Below are positions 11,462 through 21,349 of a stretch of 32,717 bases of DNA, one piece after another. Position 1 is the first letter of the stretch; each line of letters starts with the position of its first letter. The translations under genes were made by a program, and so were the position numbers. The notes beneath the pieces are model-generated. The model made no database searches. It had not been told where the DNA came from and saw only the letters and a list, made by a program, of their open reading frames with translations. The DNA is from Reticulitermes lucifugus. Lineage: Eukaryota > Arthropoda > Insecta > Blattodea > Rhinotermitidae. The stretch covers positions 79,054 to 111,770 of the forward strand of contig JAKCWW010000335.1 in assembly GCA_026260175.1 (NCBI GenBank), in the 5' to 3' direction.

Positions 11462-11700
11462 TTTAGCTGCGCAACAGCCTAGACCGCCTCACTGTTGAGG
11501 TTTAGGGATCACACACAGTTATACACACCACGCTCGGTATAATTCCTCTGGATCGGCCGGTCGCAGAGAGGTCTACCTGACAACACACAACACTCACAAG
11601 TGACAGAAATCCATGCTTCCAGCGGGATTCGAACTTGCAATCCCAGCTAGCGAGAGGCCGCAGGCCTTCGCCTTTGACCGCGCAGCCACCGTGAAAGGCA
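11462..11700 (-). mobile_element. tRNA-derived SINE (family A), older reverse-oriented copy
   Basis: The reverse complement starts GGTGGCTGCGCGGTCAAAGG, matching the head of the SINE at 16971. It has a one-base-changed B box, AGTTCGAATCC, at 11635-11625, then CATGGATTTCTGTCACTTG, GTGAGTGTTGTGTGTTG and GGTAGACCTCTCTGCGA, all clearly homologous to that copy. The 3' portion (CCTCAACAGTGAGGC) matches the corresponding part of the 28336 copy loosely. GACAATT occurs at 11452-11458 and at 11705-11711 and may be a worn target duplication, but it is short. The exact 3' end is uncertain by about ten bases. Divergence in the body suggests an older insertion than the 16971 copy. Confidence 0.85.
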
Positions 11701-11896
11701 GGCGGACAATTACCAGTTCATAACTTTAAAAAGGGTAAAAATTAAGAAATAAAGTAAGAAATAACAAAGGATATATACGAAAGAGAGGAAAATAAAGAAA
11801 AACAAAAGGTAGACTGGTAGAAAGAAGAAAATAGAAGAAACAAAAGAGATAGAAATGAAAGAATAGAAAAACTAGAAGACGGAGATCCAGAAAGGT

Positions 11897-11940
11897 ATGG
11901 GTGGATGGATGAGTGGATGGGTGGCTGGATGGATGATGGG
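11897..11940. repeat. Degenerate GGAT/GGGT tetranucleotide repeat
   Basis: ATGGGTGGATGGATGAGTGG continues as TGGGTGGCTGGATGG and GATGATGGG. It follows a purine-rich A/G tract at about 11730-11895. Confidence 0.85.
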
Positions 11941-12145
11941 CAGTTGTAAAGAATGATGCACACCATTGTTCTGGTCCATGGCTTTGCAGTGTCACCAACG
12001 TTCCAGTAACATAAGCGTTTCGACGCTATACCGCGCCATTGTTAGTACGCAACTACTCAATGCACGGCAGTGGACCAGAACAACAGCGTACACCGTAACA
12101 GCCGTACGGTGTGACTGAAGGAAAGAAGGATAGAGACAACTGGAT

Positions 12146-12320
12146 TTTTGGATGGACGGATGGATAGATGGATGGACAGGCAGAGAGATGGATGGATAGA
12201 CAGATAGATAGATAGACAGATAGATAGACAGGCATATAGGTAGATAGATAGATAGACAGACATATAGGTAGATAGATAGATAGATAGACAGACAGATAGA
12301 TGGATAGACAGACAGATAGG

Positions 12321-12368
<48 letters not shown>

Positions 12369-12401
12369 CAGGTTGACAGACACACATACAGACAGACAGA
12401 T
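12146..12401. repeat. GATA/GACA/GGAT microsatellite tract
   Basis: About 256 bp of tetranucleotide repeats: GGAT and GGAC units at the left, mixed TAGA/CAGA units in the middle, and the purest TAGA run at 12321-12367. Variant blocks CAGGCATATAGGTAG and CAGACATATAGGTAG recur, showing that longer stretches have been duplicated. The reverse frames of 108-155 codons ([13 protein letters not shown]) are translations of this tract. Confidence 0.95.
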
Positions 12402-12589
12402 GTAGTAATGGACATGGAGAGAGAGAGAGACGAAACAAAGAAAGCAGCAGCATTACCAACAGTTGCTTCCTAACTGAACCAACAAATATTACTCACAGTA
12501 GGTTCAGATTACAAATATTAGAAACCTATCGCAGAAATTTTTTTCTTGCACAATATTGAGAATAAGCTTATAATAACTTTCTTTAGCTT

Positions 12590-12960
12590 TCAGTCAGATG
12601 AATTTTCAACTTTAAATGTTGTGTAGAGACCAACAAGAAGTGGACTGCAAAGGGCTAATGTGGATGGACTCGCAAGTGACATGAACTGTCCAAACATTTG
12701 TTTGGAAAACATCAGGAATAACCGGAGACACGTCAATCAGACGTCGCCGGAGCCCCAATATGAACCAGCAGTGCTGACATATCAACCGCAACCTCAGGTA
12801 ACATTAATGATCATACCTAATTGATCATTCCAATGCTGCTTCCACAGCAGAGACGATGATCCACCGAATGAGATCCTAACTTCACGTGGAACGGCGTGAA
12901 TTAGGAATTTTGAAGGAGGTGTAGAATTAAATCTGGCATTCGCTTGAGAAAAGAGAAGAA
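12590..12960 (+). repeat. Possible repeat relic of mixed composition
   Basis: Less AT-rich than its flanks. One frame at about 12750-12797 reads PEPQYEPAVLTYQPQPQ, resembling a PQYEAGVLTTRP-type string I remember from repeat-derived insect peptides. No boundaries, inverted repeats or domains are visible. Confidence 0.3.
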
Positions 12961-13989
12961 ATACGGAGAAGGCAAGAGGAGATTCAAAATCAGTACCTAT
13001 TGGGTAAGCTGGTAGACGTTTGCTGCTGCTCCAGTATGCTTAAAACTGTGTTCAGCCTTGGCATTTCAGTTTTGTTATGTGTTAAGAGTAAAATTCGTGT
13101 TTACAGGGATTAGGTTCTGAAATCCGCAGTGTGAGCAGCGCAGAATGATCAGTTGGTGGCTCTACGGCCAAATACTTCCCGTTTCTATGTGCAACATTGC
13201 TATTCTTTCGGTTTACCTATTCAACATGCAAAACATCTGAAGTAAATAAATTCGCCATTTTCTGAGCTCCCTACGTGGGAATATAATAATAAAACTGATC
13301 TTGAAGGGAAAGCGAGGTTATCAACTGGAGTCACCTGGCTCATTATTAGGTCCAGTGCGCAGTTATTGTAGACCTTATAGAGTTCTTATAGAATTTCTTA
13401 ACTGGTTGAGTGATTATTAGCTTCTGGTGAGGGACTCCACCCCGTAAATTCCTTCTAAGAGGAGTCTAACCATTAGTCTTAGGGGGAAAATGTGAGGGTT
13501 ATATTAATTTAAGTACTAGAGAAGAAGAAAAGGAAGTAGGAAAGAACGAACGGAACTTGATTGCGACAGACGGAAGCAGAAGATGATGTACCAAGCTCAG
13601 AACGGGAAGTGACAATCGGCCCAGCAATGTATGAGGTAAGTCAAAGGATTATGCTGCGAATTCCGACGCCTGAATGTATCATTTTATTTCTCAACCAATT
13701 AAATTTACAGCCTCTCTCTTAAAGTCCCGACCTGCTGTAAGCATATTCTCCTTCCTTTCCAAATCTAAAAATGTGGTTGTGATCATAAACTTTGATGTAT
13801 TTACGCAGATTCAGCGGATAACTTTATCACAGATAAAAAGCAAGGAAGATCTACACAAAATGATATTGTCTTAAACGCATTTTAGTTTTCCATTAGGAGG
13901 AAAACTCCTTTTATTTTTTTAAATTAGATTCGTCAAACCTTCGTTTTTATAGAGTTTAAAAATCAGCCTACGCTTTAATCGAGATAACA

Positions 13990-14562
13990 GACTGTACCGG
14001 GAATTTTCCCAGTACCTTGCATGGCAACAGTAACTTGGACTTCGGCGCGCGCATCGTTCCTCCCTCACTCCCATCTCCTATTCCCTTCTCCTACCACACG
14101 TTTTCCTTTTGGGTATGCGTGGAGTGTTTCGCCACTCTGATCCTGGCCTGACTGTGGGCAACATCTAAATTCTGTTTCGGCATTGGTTCTAAATTCTGTT
14201 TGGAGAGGCAGCTGNGGTTGGAGTCCCTTGCCTGGTGCCGTGGTCCCGTGCTTGCGTCTTTGGTTGGGTTTAGCCCCACGGTATCAGGAAGGTACCTTGT
14301 TTGGTATCTATGGGCAAGTAATTACTGAGCCAGTAAACAATGTTGTGATTTGTATGTTTTATTTTATGTGAGATTTCTTTATGATATCTTATGTTATTTT
14401 ATAATATATTTTCATTTGTCATGTTGAAATATTTTGTTGTGTAACTACCCCTTTTCCTAACTGAAGGGCTCAGTGCGCGTGAATTGGGGCAAGACTGTAG
14501 CTACAGTTCCAGTCACAATTAGTCTTGTGACTAAACCCTTAAAGAATAAAGAACAAAAAACC
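13990..14562 (+). mobile_element. Probable 3' end of a retroelement (unclassified)
   Basis: This block is richer in G and C than its surroundings. It has a 14-bp duplication, TCTAAATTCTGTTT (14164-14177 and 14188-14201). Near its end is a perfect palindrome, ACTGTAGCTACAGT (14494-14507), then a hairpin AGTCACAA/TTGTGACT (14511-14518 with 14525-14532), then AATAAA (14545-14550) and an A-rich GAACAAAAAAC. Hairpins followed by a poly-A signal and a short A tail suggest the 3' end of a LINE or a retroposed transcript. There is no recognisable coding sequence or target-site duplication, so the left boundary is a guess. An ambiguous base lies at 14215. Confidence 0.42.
14215..14215. other. Ambiguous base (N)
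   Basis: The only N in the window; it falls inside the probable retroelement segment. Confidence 0.98.
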
Positions 14563-15996
14563 TATATTATGCGCATGTGTAGTGTAGTCTCTTGTTTTAA
14601 GGCAATAATGAAGATTCAGAGTCCTTGATAAGTGCTGATGAGTATATATAGACTTAAGTGAGGCGAAACAAAACGACAGCGAAGAAAACACACTCTAAAT
14701 TGACACACTTACTTACACTGTTTCGATAATTTTAACCATGTAATTAAATTTATAGGGAATATATAGACAGGATATTTAGCACACCTGCAAGAAATAAGAT
14801 ATCGAAAATCCAGAAATGCATATCTCCCACAATTAGATTTCAGAGTTGTTTAATTAATAATTTAAATTTTCGTTGCAAGTACAACTGGAGGAATTAAATA
14901 ATATGTTTTATCACAAGAATTATTTATTTATTTATCTTTATTTGACATTGATTCATTTCACGACGCTTTCAGTTGCACAGCTTAGAAAATTAGTTGTTTT
15001 ATAAATATATAACCCACTACTAGAACTTCGAAGCACTTTCAACATACTTCTAAATATCACTACCGCCAGGATTCCTCACAACATCTGAACAGGGAATTAT
15101 AATCAGCCGTTGTGATTAGGCAGATGGGAGAGCGCAACACATTGCTGCTACAAGATCTAGACGTGACAGACATGGTTCTTTAAGACAGCAAAGAAGAGAC
15201 GAGCCTTATGTAAGGCTATACGTACCTTTGTACACGGAATAAATTGCAGAGGATCTGATGACTTTGTCGTAAGCCCTACAAGTCAAATTCGCGGTAAAAA
15301 GAGCCAGGTGTTTCCTTCCTTCTTTAACGGACACCGTATTCGTTTCTGGGTCCAAAGTTCAATGACGATAGAATGAAATAGAGACTCATAACCAAATGCA
15401 ATGCGCATTAATTTAGTTATAAATTTTGCTGGACAGTGTCTCATAATAGGACTGCACACACAATATTAGTATGAAGACATACTGCCTATATTTATTGAAA
15501 CAAGAACTCAGAAAAAAGACAAATTCATGGAAACGAAGATATTAGGAAATGCTTAGTTCAGTCTACTGGTACTATATCATGGAAGCTGGACAATGGATTA
15601 ATTATCATCATCAATATTAAATAATAAACAGCACCACGAATCTGAAGTCCACAAACCCTTTAAAATATCTGCGAGCCACCTGAAAATTCTAGGCGACACA
15701 AGGAATCCATAAAGCAAATTTTATACTGAGAAACCACAAATATTAGGCACCACCGTACCAAATTTAGTCGCCTGGGCGACCATGTACCCACGATTTGTCC
15801 CTGTCCCGAACTTGGATGGATTCTTTGGCACAAACTACACAGCGGAAAATGAACATTATATTTGTAAGCGAGAATGTAAGGCACTTCTATACGTGAAGTT
15901 CACTAAAAACAGTTGCAGGTGCATTAGAAATGCAACTACAAGGACATCAGATGGGACAAAGGTATCATTAAAGAAGCAAATAATTATATATACATA
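14563..15996. other. No gene recognised
   Basis: AT-rich. The segment 15660-15884 has short frames on both strands; the reverse one (including RRLNLVRWCLIFVVSQYK) looks like repeat-derived strings I have seen but cannot place. Confidence 0.5.
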
Positions 15997-16179
15997 GAGT
16001 AGAACCCGGTTATAACGACATTGGTTTATAAGACACCTCGCCTATCGTCAGATATTCTGTGGTACCAATTAATTCCTCACTATTAACCATAACATTATAC
16101 TCCTCGGTTATAACGACATACGTTTATAGCGACACAAAATATTCAGTCCCTTTCATGGCGTTATAACCGAGTTCGACTG
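15997..16179. mobile_element. pogo/Tigger-like MITE (183 bp, TA target)
   Basis: The left end reads GAGTAGAACCCGGTTATAACG. The inverted right end reads CAGTCGAACTCGGTTATAACG. Together they match at 20 of 24 positions and are bounded by TA on both sides (15995-15996 and 16180-16181). The CAGT(A/C)GAACCTCGGTTATAACG style of terminus with a TA target is typical of pogo/Tigger-type Tc1-mariner elements as I know them. Inside, CGGTTATAACGACAT occurs twice exactly (16007-16021 and 16105-16119), and CGTTATAACCG appears inverted at 16159-16169, so the transposase-binding motif is repeated subterminally. There is no open frame of note, which makes it a non-autonomous MITE. Confidence 0.82.
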
Positions 16180-16562
16180 TATATAATGAATATAATCATG
16201 TAGGGCCAGAATTTTTTGTGCATAAGGAAATCAAATTAGCAGTTAAGCGAGTAGTCTATTGTTGATATAGTTTCGTATATAATAGTATTGCGTCACGTTT
16301 GTGACACTGTTGTTGTGAATATACACTCAACAGCTAAGGGATACACACAATCAGATTGGTCACATCTTGATTTGTGGGAGACAGCACCGATATATACTTA
16401 AAGTCCGATGATTCAGACTTGTTCACTGTGATAGTGTTCTCTGTCTGGTGGCTGCACAGTTTAGGGAAATACTGTCAGTAAATAAACGAGCAATGCAGAA
16501 ATATGGTAGGGAGTACGTCAATTCAAAGAAGCTAAACGAGGCAGTAACAACTTTTTCTGTGG

Positions 16563-16815
16563 CATGAGGCAACACTCACTTTTCATCGGAGTGTGACAGA
16601 ATTTCTTAACAGCCGCTTCCCAAGGAGATGGATTGGCAGAGATAGACCAAGTTGGTGATCCCTCAGTCCCCAAATCCAACTTCGTCACAAATCCTGGTGT
16701 GGGGTGTATATTAAGAAGATTATCTACACACGCCAATACCTAAACATCGCCAAGAACTTAAAGTTCCGCGCTTCAGATGCAATAAGTAACATGAAGCCGT
16801 TGACCTATGTTTCAA
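16563..16815 (+). pseudogene. Decayed C-terminal part of a DDE transposase (Tc1/mariner-like, SPDLTPLDFFLWG type)
   Basis: In the frame starting at 16563 the translation includes FHRSVTEFLNSRFPRRWIGR, then stops at 16656. A shifted frame from 16652 gives VIPQSPNPTSSQILVWGVY, then stops at 16712. The first frame resumes from 16707 as YIKKIIYTRQ and continues to SDAISNM. Joined by eye, this follows the order of a transposase C-terminus common in insect genomes: FLN..FP.RWIGR, then P.RSPDLTPLDFFLWGY, then KDRVY and DAISNV. The last catalytic Asp position of that motif is Asn here. With two frame changes and two stops it cannot make a functional enzyme. It lies between the MITE at 15997 and the SINE at 16971, but nothing shows it mobilised either. 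Confidence 0.72.
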
Positions 16816-16957
16816 TAATAATGATTACACTTTTGACGAGTGCAGAAACACCAACAGTGTTTATACAGAAACTCGAGAAATTAAAATAAAAAAAGCGTTA
16901 GCAATTTAATCGATGTGGGTAGTTTGCTTTTCTTAGAATGAAATCTTAAATGTGTAA

Positions 16958-16970
16958 GTATTATTTACAA
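16958..16970. repeat. Left target-site duplication of the SINE at 16971
   Basis: GTATTATTTACAA, identical to 17221-17233. Confidence 0.9.
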
Positions 16971-17220
16971 GCCGATCTCAGTCACCGCGCGGTCTAAGGC
17001 GTAGGTTTACTTCCACTCGCCTGCTTGGATTATGGGTTCGAATCCCGCCGGGGACATGGATGTCTGTCTCTTGTGAGTGTTGTGTATTGTAAGGTAGAGG
17101 TCTCTACGTCGGGCTGGTCACTCGTCCAGAGATGTTCTACCAAGTATGGTGTGTCTGAATGAGTGTGAATGTGAAGCTTCGATAATGAGGACGCCTCGCC
17201 CACTTGGGGTGGGGGGGGGG
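16971..17220 (+). mobile_element. tRNA-derived SINE (family A), near-complete copy with perfect target-site duplication
   Basis: A 250-bp element flanked by a perfect 13-bp direct repeat, GTATTATTTACAA, at 16958-16970 and 17221-17233. The head is tRNA-like: an A-box-like CACCGCGCGGTCTAAGG at about 16983-16999 and an exact Pol III B box, GGTTCGAATCC, at 17035-17045. The body contains the family-diagnostic stretch GTGAGTGTTGTGT followed by GGTAGAGGTCTCT, shared with copies at about 11462-11700 (reverse) and 28336-28470. The 3' end is not A-rich. It closes with CACTTGGGGT and then a run of at least ten G directly against the duplicated target. Such elements are transcribed by Pol III and copied by a LINE partner; the partner is not visible here. 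The perfect duplication suggests a fairly recent insertion. Confidence 0.92.
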
Positions 17221-17233
17221 GTATTATTTACAA
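17221..17233. repeat. Right target-site duplication of the SINE at 16971
   Basis: GTATTATTTACAA, identical to 16958-16970. The first G could belong either to the element's G run or to the duplication. Confidence 0.9.
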
Positions 17234-19014
17234 TGAGTCAGTACCAGCAGATCCGAAACAGTGAAAGCAGCATTCATACAGCGTGATATGAAGGCAAAGA
17301 TTTGTTGAGTGACGACAGGTTTCCGTTATCCAATATTGGCCACCAGTCTGATCACTGACATTGTCGGTCACTAACCGTCCAGCCGCTACTGTGGACACTG
17401 CCCTGGACATACTGCCTCGACCATAAATTAAATTGGCAGGTAATAATGCAAAGAACAAAGTGCTAAACATACATCGTGACTTTTTAACATCCGTTAACAA
17501 CACAGGTACATGCTGTGTTGTAAACAGTGACTGATATTCTTTATTAAAGCATAAACACAATTACAATTTAATATCCAATTTTTAAAGTTTACCCTTCTCC
17601 TAGCTTTTTTATGGCCACTCAATAAAACGGCATGCATTGGGCATCATACGCCTATGTAGTTCGCCAGAGAACAAAAAAAGATATGCGTACAATAATTTGA
17701 TTCAAAACACCAAGAGTACATGCAATTCGGGATATGTACACGTAAGCTTCGACAAACTTACAATATTAAAATCGATACTAGCGGCTTACAATTTGAAATT
17801 GTGGGCCGGACTTAACTGCCCCCGAAAAGAATAAAATTATGAGATTTTGTGGGCAGGGTGAAGAAACCTCTATTTCATATCACAAGGAATGCTCTGATCT
17901 TCCTAGTAACATAAGTTTGGCAAGAAGTGCTTTGTATCATGGGATTATTTTAACTGGCATAAAATTTAAATAATTATTTTTAATTTACTGTACCAAATTA
18001 AACAAACTGATACGAATGGTCAACATTTTGTGAAAGCAATTGTTTAAGTCAAATAAAACAGACAAAGCCGTTCTTCGATAAAGCCCCCGCCTATAAGGAT
18101 TTCACTAAAACCATTGACGATGTGGAGATTTGTCGTCCTTCAAGGCACAATCTATCTACATATTTTACTCTTTCCATTGAAAACATAATGTGATTTAGCT
18201 TTGGAAAATAAAACATTCGATTCAGTTGGCTCGTAGACAAAGAATGTGAATATAAAGGAGAGGGGGATAAAAGAAAACAGGGTCAAATATAGCAGCTCTA
18301 AAGCTGAGCTGTAATAGTTTAGAAAAATGACAAAGTGTAAACACCCCTAAAATTCTCAAAGAATTTATCGTGTTACTGAATACAGATCTATGTCTAAGAA
18401 TCCAACGGAATTCATGCAACACTCTTATTTACATTGCGTTTGGCTTTATTTTCATAAAATATTAAAAATCAACATAAATTTACCTGATTTGTTTTTCTAA
18501 CATGTTTTAAACGGCGCTTAAATTTCTGATAATAAAATAAATCCTGATATTTTTTACGTTCTAAGATCTACAAATGAGACTAGCAAATCTATATATTTAT
18601 ATAATTTAATATCCTTTTTATGTGTCTAATTTCAACTATTACAGATTCCGACAATGATATAAATTTGTCAGAAAACGTATACTTTCTGCAGTCTTCGCCG
18701 GGTTAATAAATACGTGTGTTACAGGTATGCTTATGACCCACCTCCATATGCATTTTGTGGATATGTGTACGATCTATCTGCATACAAATTTCCACACGCC
18801 TTGTTCCGACTGTTCAATAATTCCTGCCTTCAAACCGAAAGTTAAATATGGATTTGCGATTCCATTATACTGCTTTACTGTGTACTGAAGTATTACATAA
18901 CAAATTTTCAATATTTCCAGCAGTGGAACTACCACACAAAACTTCAGGATCCCATACTAAGTGGCAATTGCTTCAATTACAAATACGAAGCTAGTAAGGC
19001 CGCAATGTTGGCAT
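17234..19014. other. No gene recognised
   Basis: A reverse frame of 110 codons at 17228-17560 overlaps a GC-balanced patch at about 17300-17450. I see no domain, signal peptide or splice context. From 17830 onward it is AT-rich with nothing visible. Confidence 0.5.
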
Positions 19015-19027
19015 TATTGTTTGCAAA

Positions 19028-19280
19028 TGGTAAAGGTAAATTTGTCCCTTACAACGTTATAAAGGCACAATGGGGGAGGAAAAGTAAACACTAATCTGGC
19101 TTCGGTTATAGATGAGGGTGAGTGATCAACTTCACGCCCAGGCCAGTTTAGTTCGGGAAAAGAACAGCCATACCCATAAAATTGGACGCCAGGTGGGACC
19201 AAAAGCTGGTCTTCACAGGTAAATCTCTTGGCCTTCCGGATATCGAACCACGGACCGTGCAGCCCGTAACCTAGTAACAA
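19028..19280 (-). mobile_element. SINE (family B), reverse oriented, 5'-shortened tRNA-like head
   Basis: The reverse complement has a B-box-like GGTTCGATATCC about 30 bases from its 5' end, too close for a whole tRNA head, so the A box is missing. The body ends with GGGACAAATTTACCTTTACC, a short TTTACC-type repeat tail. The element lies between TATTGTTTGCAAA (19015-19027) and TATTGTTTGTACAAA (19281-19295), which look like a target-site duplication with a 2-base indel. Translated on the minus strand it gives a PGREVDHSPSS string; I remember very similar strings (PGREADHSP) in many insect predicted proteins, where they come from a repeat and not from a protein family. A 102-codon open frame over this element is therefore not a gene. 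Confidence 0.75.
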
Positions 19281-19908
19281 TATTGTTTGTACAAAATTCA
19301 AATGAAAACGATCGAGTGGCACTATGTACTTAACGACACTCGAAAATATTTCGTTCGTTACAATTCATTCGACTGGGGGCAGAAAGACTGGAGTGAAAAC
19401 TCCATATGCTCATACTTCCTTGTAAAACATTAAACATAAACTAGAAACGTAGCGGGTGACATCTAGAGAACTAGAACTGTAACGCGTCCATCATGGGATA
19501 ACCTCTCAATGAAAACAAAGTACAAATCGATTGAAATAACTTCAAAGTGAATTCAAGTTGCAATCTCGTCTGTTCTCCTCTTTTTTAGCCATTAAAGAAA
19601 CAAAAGGGAAAGAAAGTGGATGGAAGTTGACATTACTAGCGAACATCAACAGAACTGGGGTTAAGAAAACAATAACGATTATTCCGGGCGGCCAGAAGGA
19701 GGTCAACACATCGATACGAGCGACCTCTCTGAATCCATTTCAAGTAAGATTTTGAAGCTTGCCCACGAATTGACATGTGAATCAGGGCCATACCATGCAT
19801 CTGTCGGGATACATCGGAAACATCGAGCTTCCTGCTGTGCAGTGGCAACGCTTGGAAATCGGCTGCAGCAACACAAAAGTATTGTCTTACATAAACGTAA
19901 TTAGTGGC

Positions 19909-19946
<38 letters not shown>
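19909..19946. repeat. (AAT)12-13 microsatellite
   Basis: Uninterrupted AAT units over 38 bp. Confidence 0.95.
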
Positions 19947-19948
<2 letters not shown>

Positions 19949-20917
19949 TTTAAACACAGAATACCTCCAACATTATCTACCCCAGAAACAGGGTTTTTAG
20001 GTATCTGTCAATATCCTGCATAAAGGTAGTAAAAAAAATAATAATAATTCCACGAAACATAATATTCCTTGAGAATCAGACCAATCGTTCAGACATTAAA
20101 TAAAATTTCCATTTTTATCGTATCATAAGTTTCATTTATTTCTTCACAAGAGACCACCAAATGAGGCAAATCCAGTTCATATTCAGGCACAAAGCTTCAT
20201 GCATTGTAATAGCAACCTCCCATCCATACGCAGTTCTCTGAACGTAACTTCTGAGTAGCTTGCACAAGTGCTTCGGATTATGGACGACCTGAGCTGAAAT
20301 CTCGGCCCGGACACCGGATTAACACGCTTTTCAAATATTTATGAGACAAATTTCAGGGTCGATCCTTCCACGTCACTTTCAGTTTATTGTTACCAATCAT
20401 TTTTCCAAACAACACTATGTATATAAAACTGGTATTACTGACAGGATTATTGGGTACATGATAAATAAATAGAATATTAAATGAGAATATTTCCCTACTT
20501 ACCACAAGCTGTCACTTCTTTAAGGCTTTTCGAGTCACACTTGTACGAATTTTACATCTCTTCAGTAAGCGACTGATGCCCCCCGAACCCATCACTCTAT
20601 ATAAAAACTCTGATAATATTACTGTTGGTACTATGTGCCACTAATTCAGCCGTCCACTGGAATCGACCAAAAAACTGTGCAGATAAGCACCATATCTTTA
20701 CAGCTCTTAAAAACTTCTATAAATGAACCTCAAAAATCAGTAGCTCTTGTGGGACATGTGCTCGCTAAAATTCAGATTCCCAAATGGAATAAACTTATTA
20801 CAATAAAGGATCAGTCACTTAAATACGTTTCATATGCAAATACTTCTGTTTTATGATGCAAGCTGTATCCCGTGTGTATCAGCAGTTTCTACTGGAGAAT
20901 GGATGTGGATGTTGGCG

Positions 20918-20958
20918 GTGATGATGATGATAATGATATTGATAATAACAATAATAAT
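20918..20958. repeat. Imperfect GAT/AAT trinucleotide tract
   Basis: GTGATGATGATGATAATG passes into ATTGATAATAACAATAATAA. Confidence 0.8.
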
Positions 20959-21343
20959 AGGAATGGGAGCACTTACGGCGTTAAGTGAATTAAACTTCAG
21001 CATTAAATATGACAAGGAACCAATAACAACTCCTGTTAACAGGGTCTCTCCATCGAAACTAACCTTACACCATATTTCTCTAACATCAATTAATACTATA
21101 TCCTCCCTTCTCGCCTACAACTCCTAAGTAGTAGCTGTCCTAGGTATTACTTAAAGAAAATTGTGTGTTTTTTTCAGTTTCTCAACATTCGAATCACATG
21201 TTCAGCCCATCACGTGCTCTATGTCTTACTTACACTAACAACATTAGGCGGAGTAAAAAATTATGAAATGTAATTACATGGAGCCAGAATACAGCAGCAG
21301 CACACGTAAGATAATATTATGTTTCTGTTAAGCAGCGTTACAA

Positions 21344-21349
21344 ACTCAC
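21344..21349 (-). other. Splice donor (GTGAGT) of the Ig exon
   Basis: The minus strand reads AGGAGG then GTGAGT, close to the consensus donor. Translation through it would carry on in frame, so the boundary is set by the donor match and by the usual interruption soon after the Trp codon in this family, not by a stop codon. Confidence 0.75.

Larger units (their letters stand above)
19296..21343. other. Probable intron downstream of the Ig exon (minus strand); no exon seen
   Basis: Apart from the trinucleotide tracts I found no segment coding for the rest of the Ig domain, which should contain a Tyr-x-Cys motif. A GC-balanced patch at 20190-20400 is unassigned. Confidence 0.5.

Noticed and set aside
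12053..12459. Three overlapping reverse open frames of 108-155 codons rich in Ser, Ile, Tyr and Leu
   Set aside because: They are translations of the GATA microsatellite; tetranucleotide repeats without stops stay open in several frames.
14634..14668. Hammerhead-ribozyme-like CTGATGAG ... CGAAAC
   Set aside because: The two conserved boxes are present, but the sequence between them does not form a proper stem II, and I see no stem III or cleavage-site context.
15660..15884. Reverse frame with RRLNLVRWCLIFVVSQYK resembling repeat-derived peptides
   Set aside because: The similarity is only from memory, and no ends, inverted repeats or second copy were found here; noted in the spacer entry.
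17228..17560. Reverse 110-codon frame in GC-balanced DNA
   Set aside because: No domain, no splice-site support, and it abuts the SINE insertion site; could be an unrecognised repeat.
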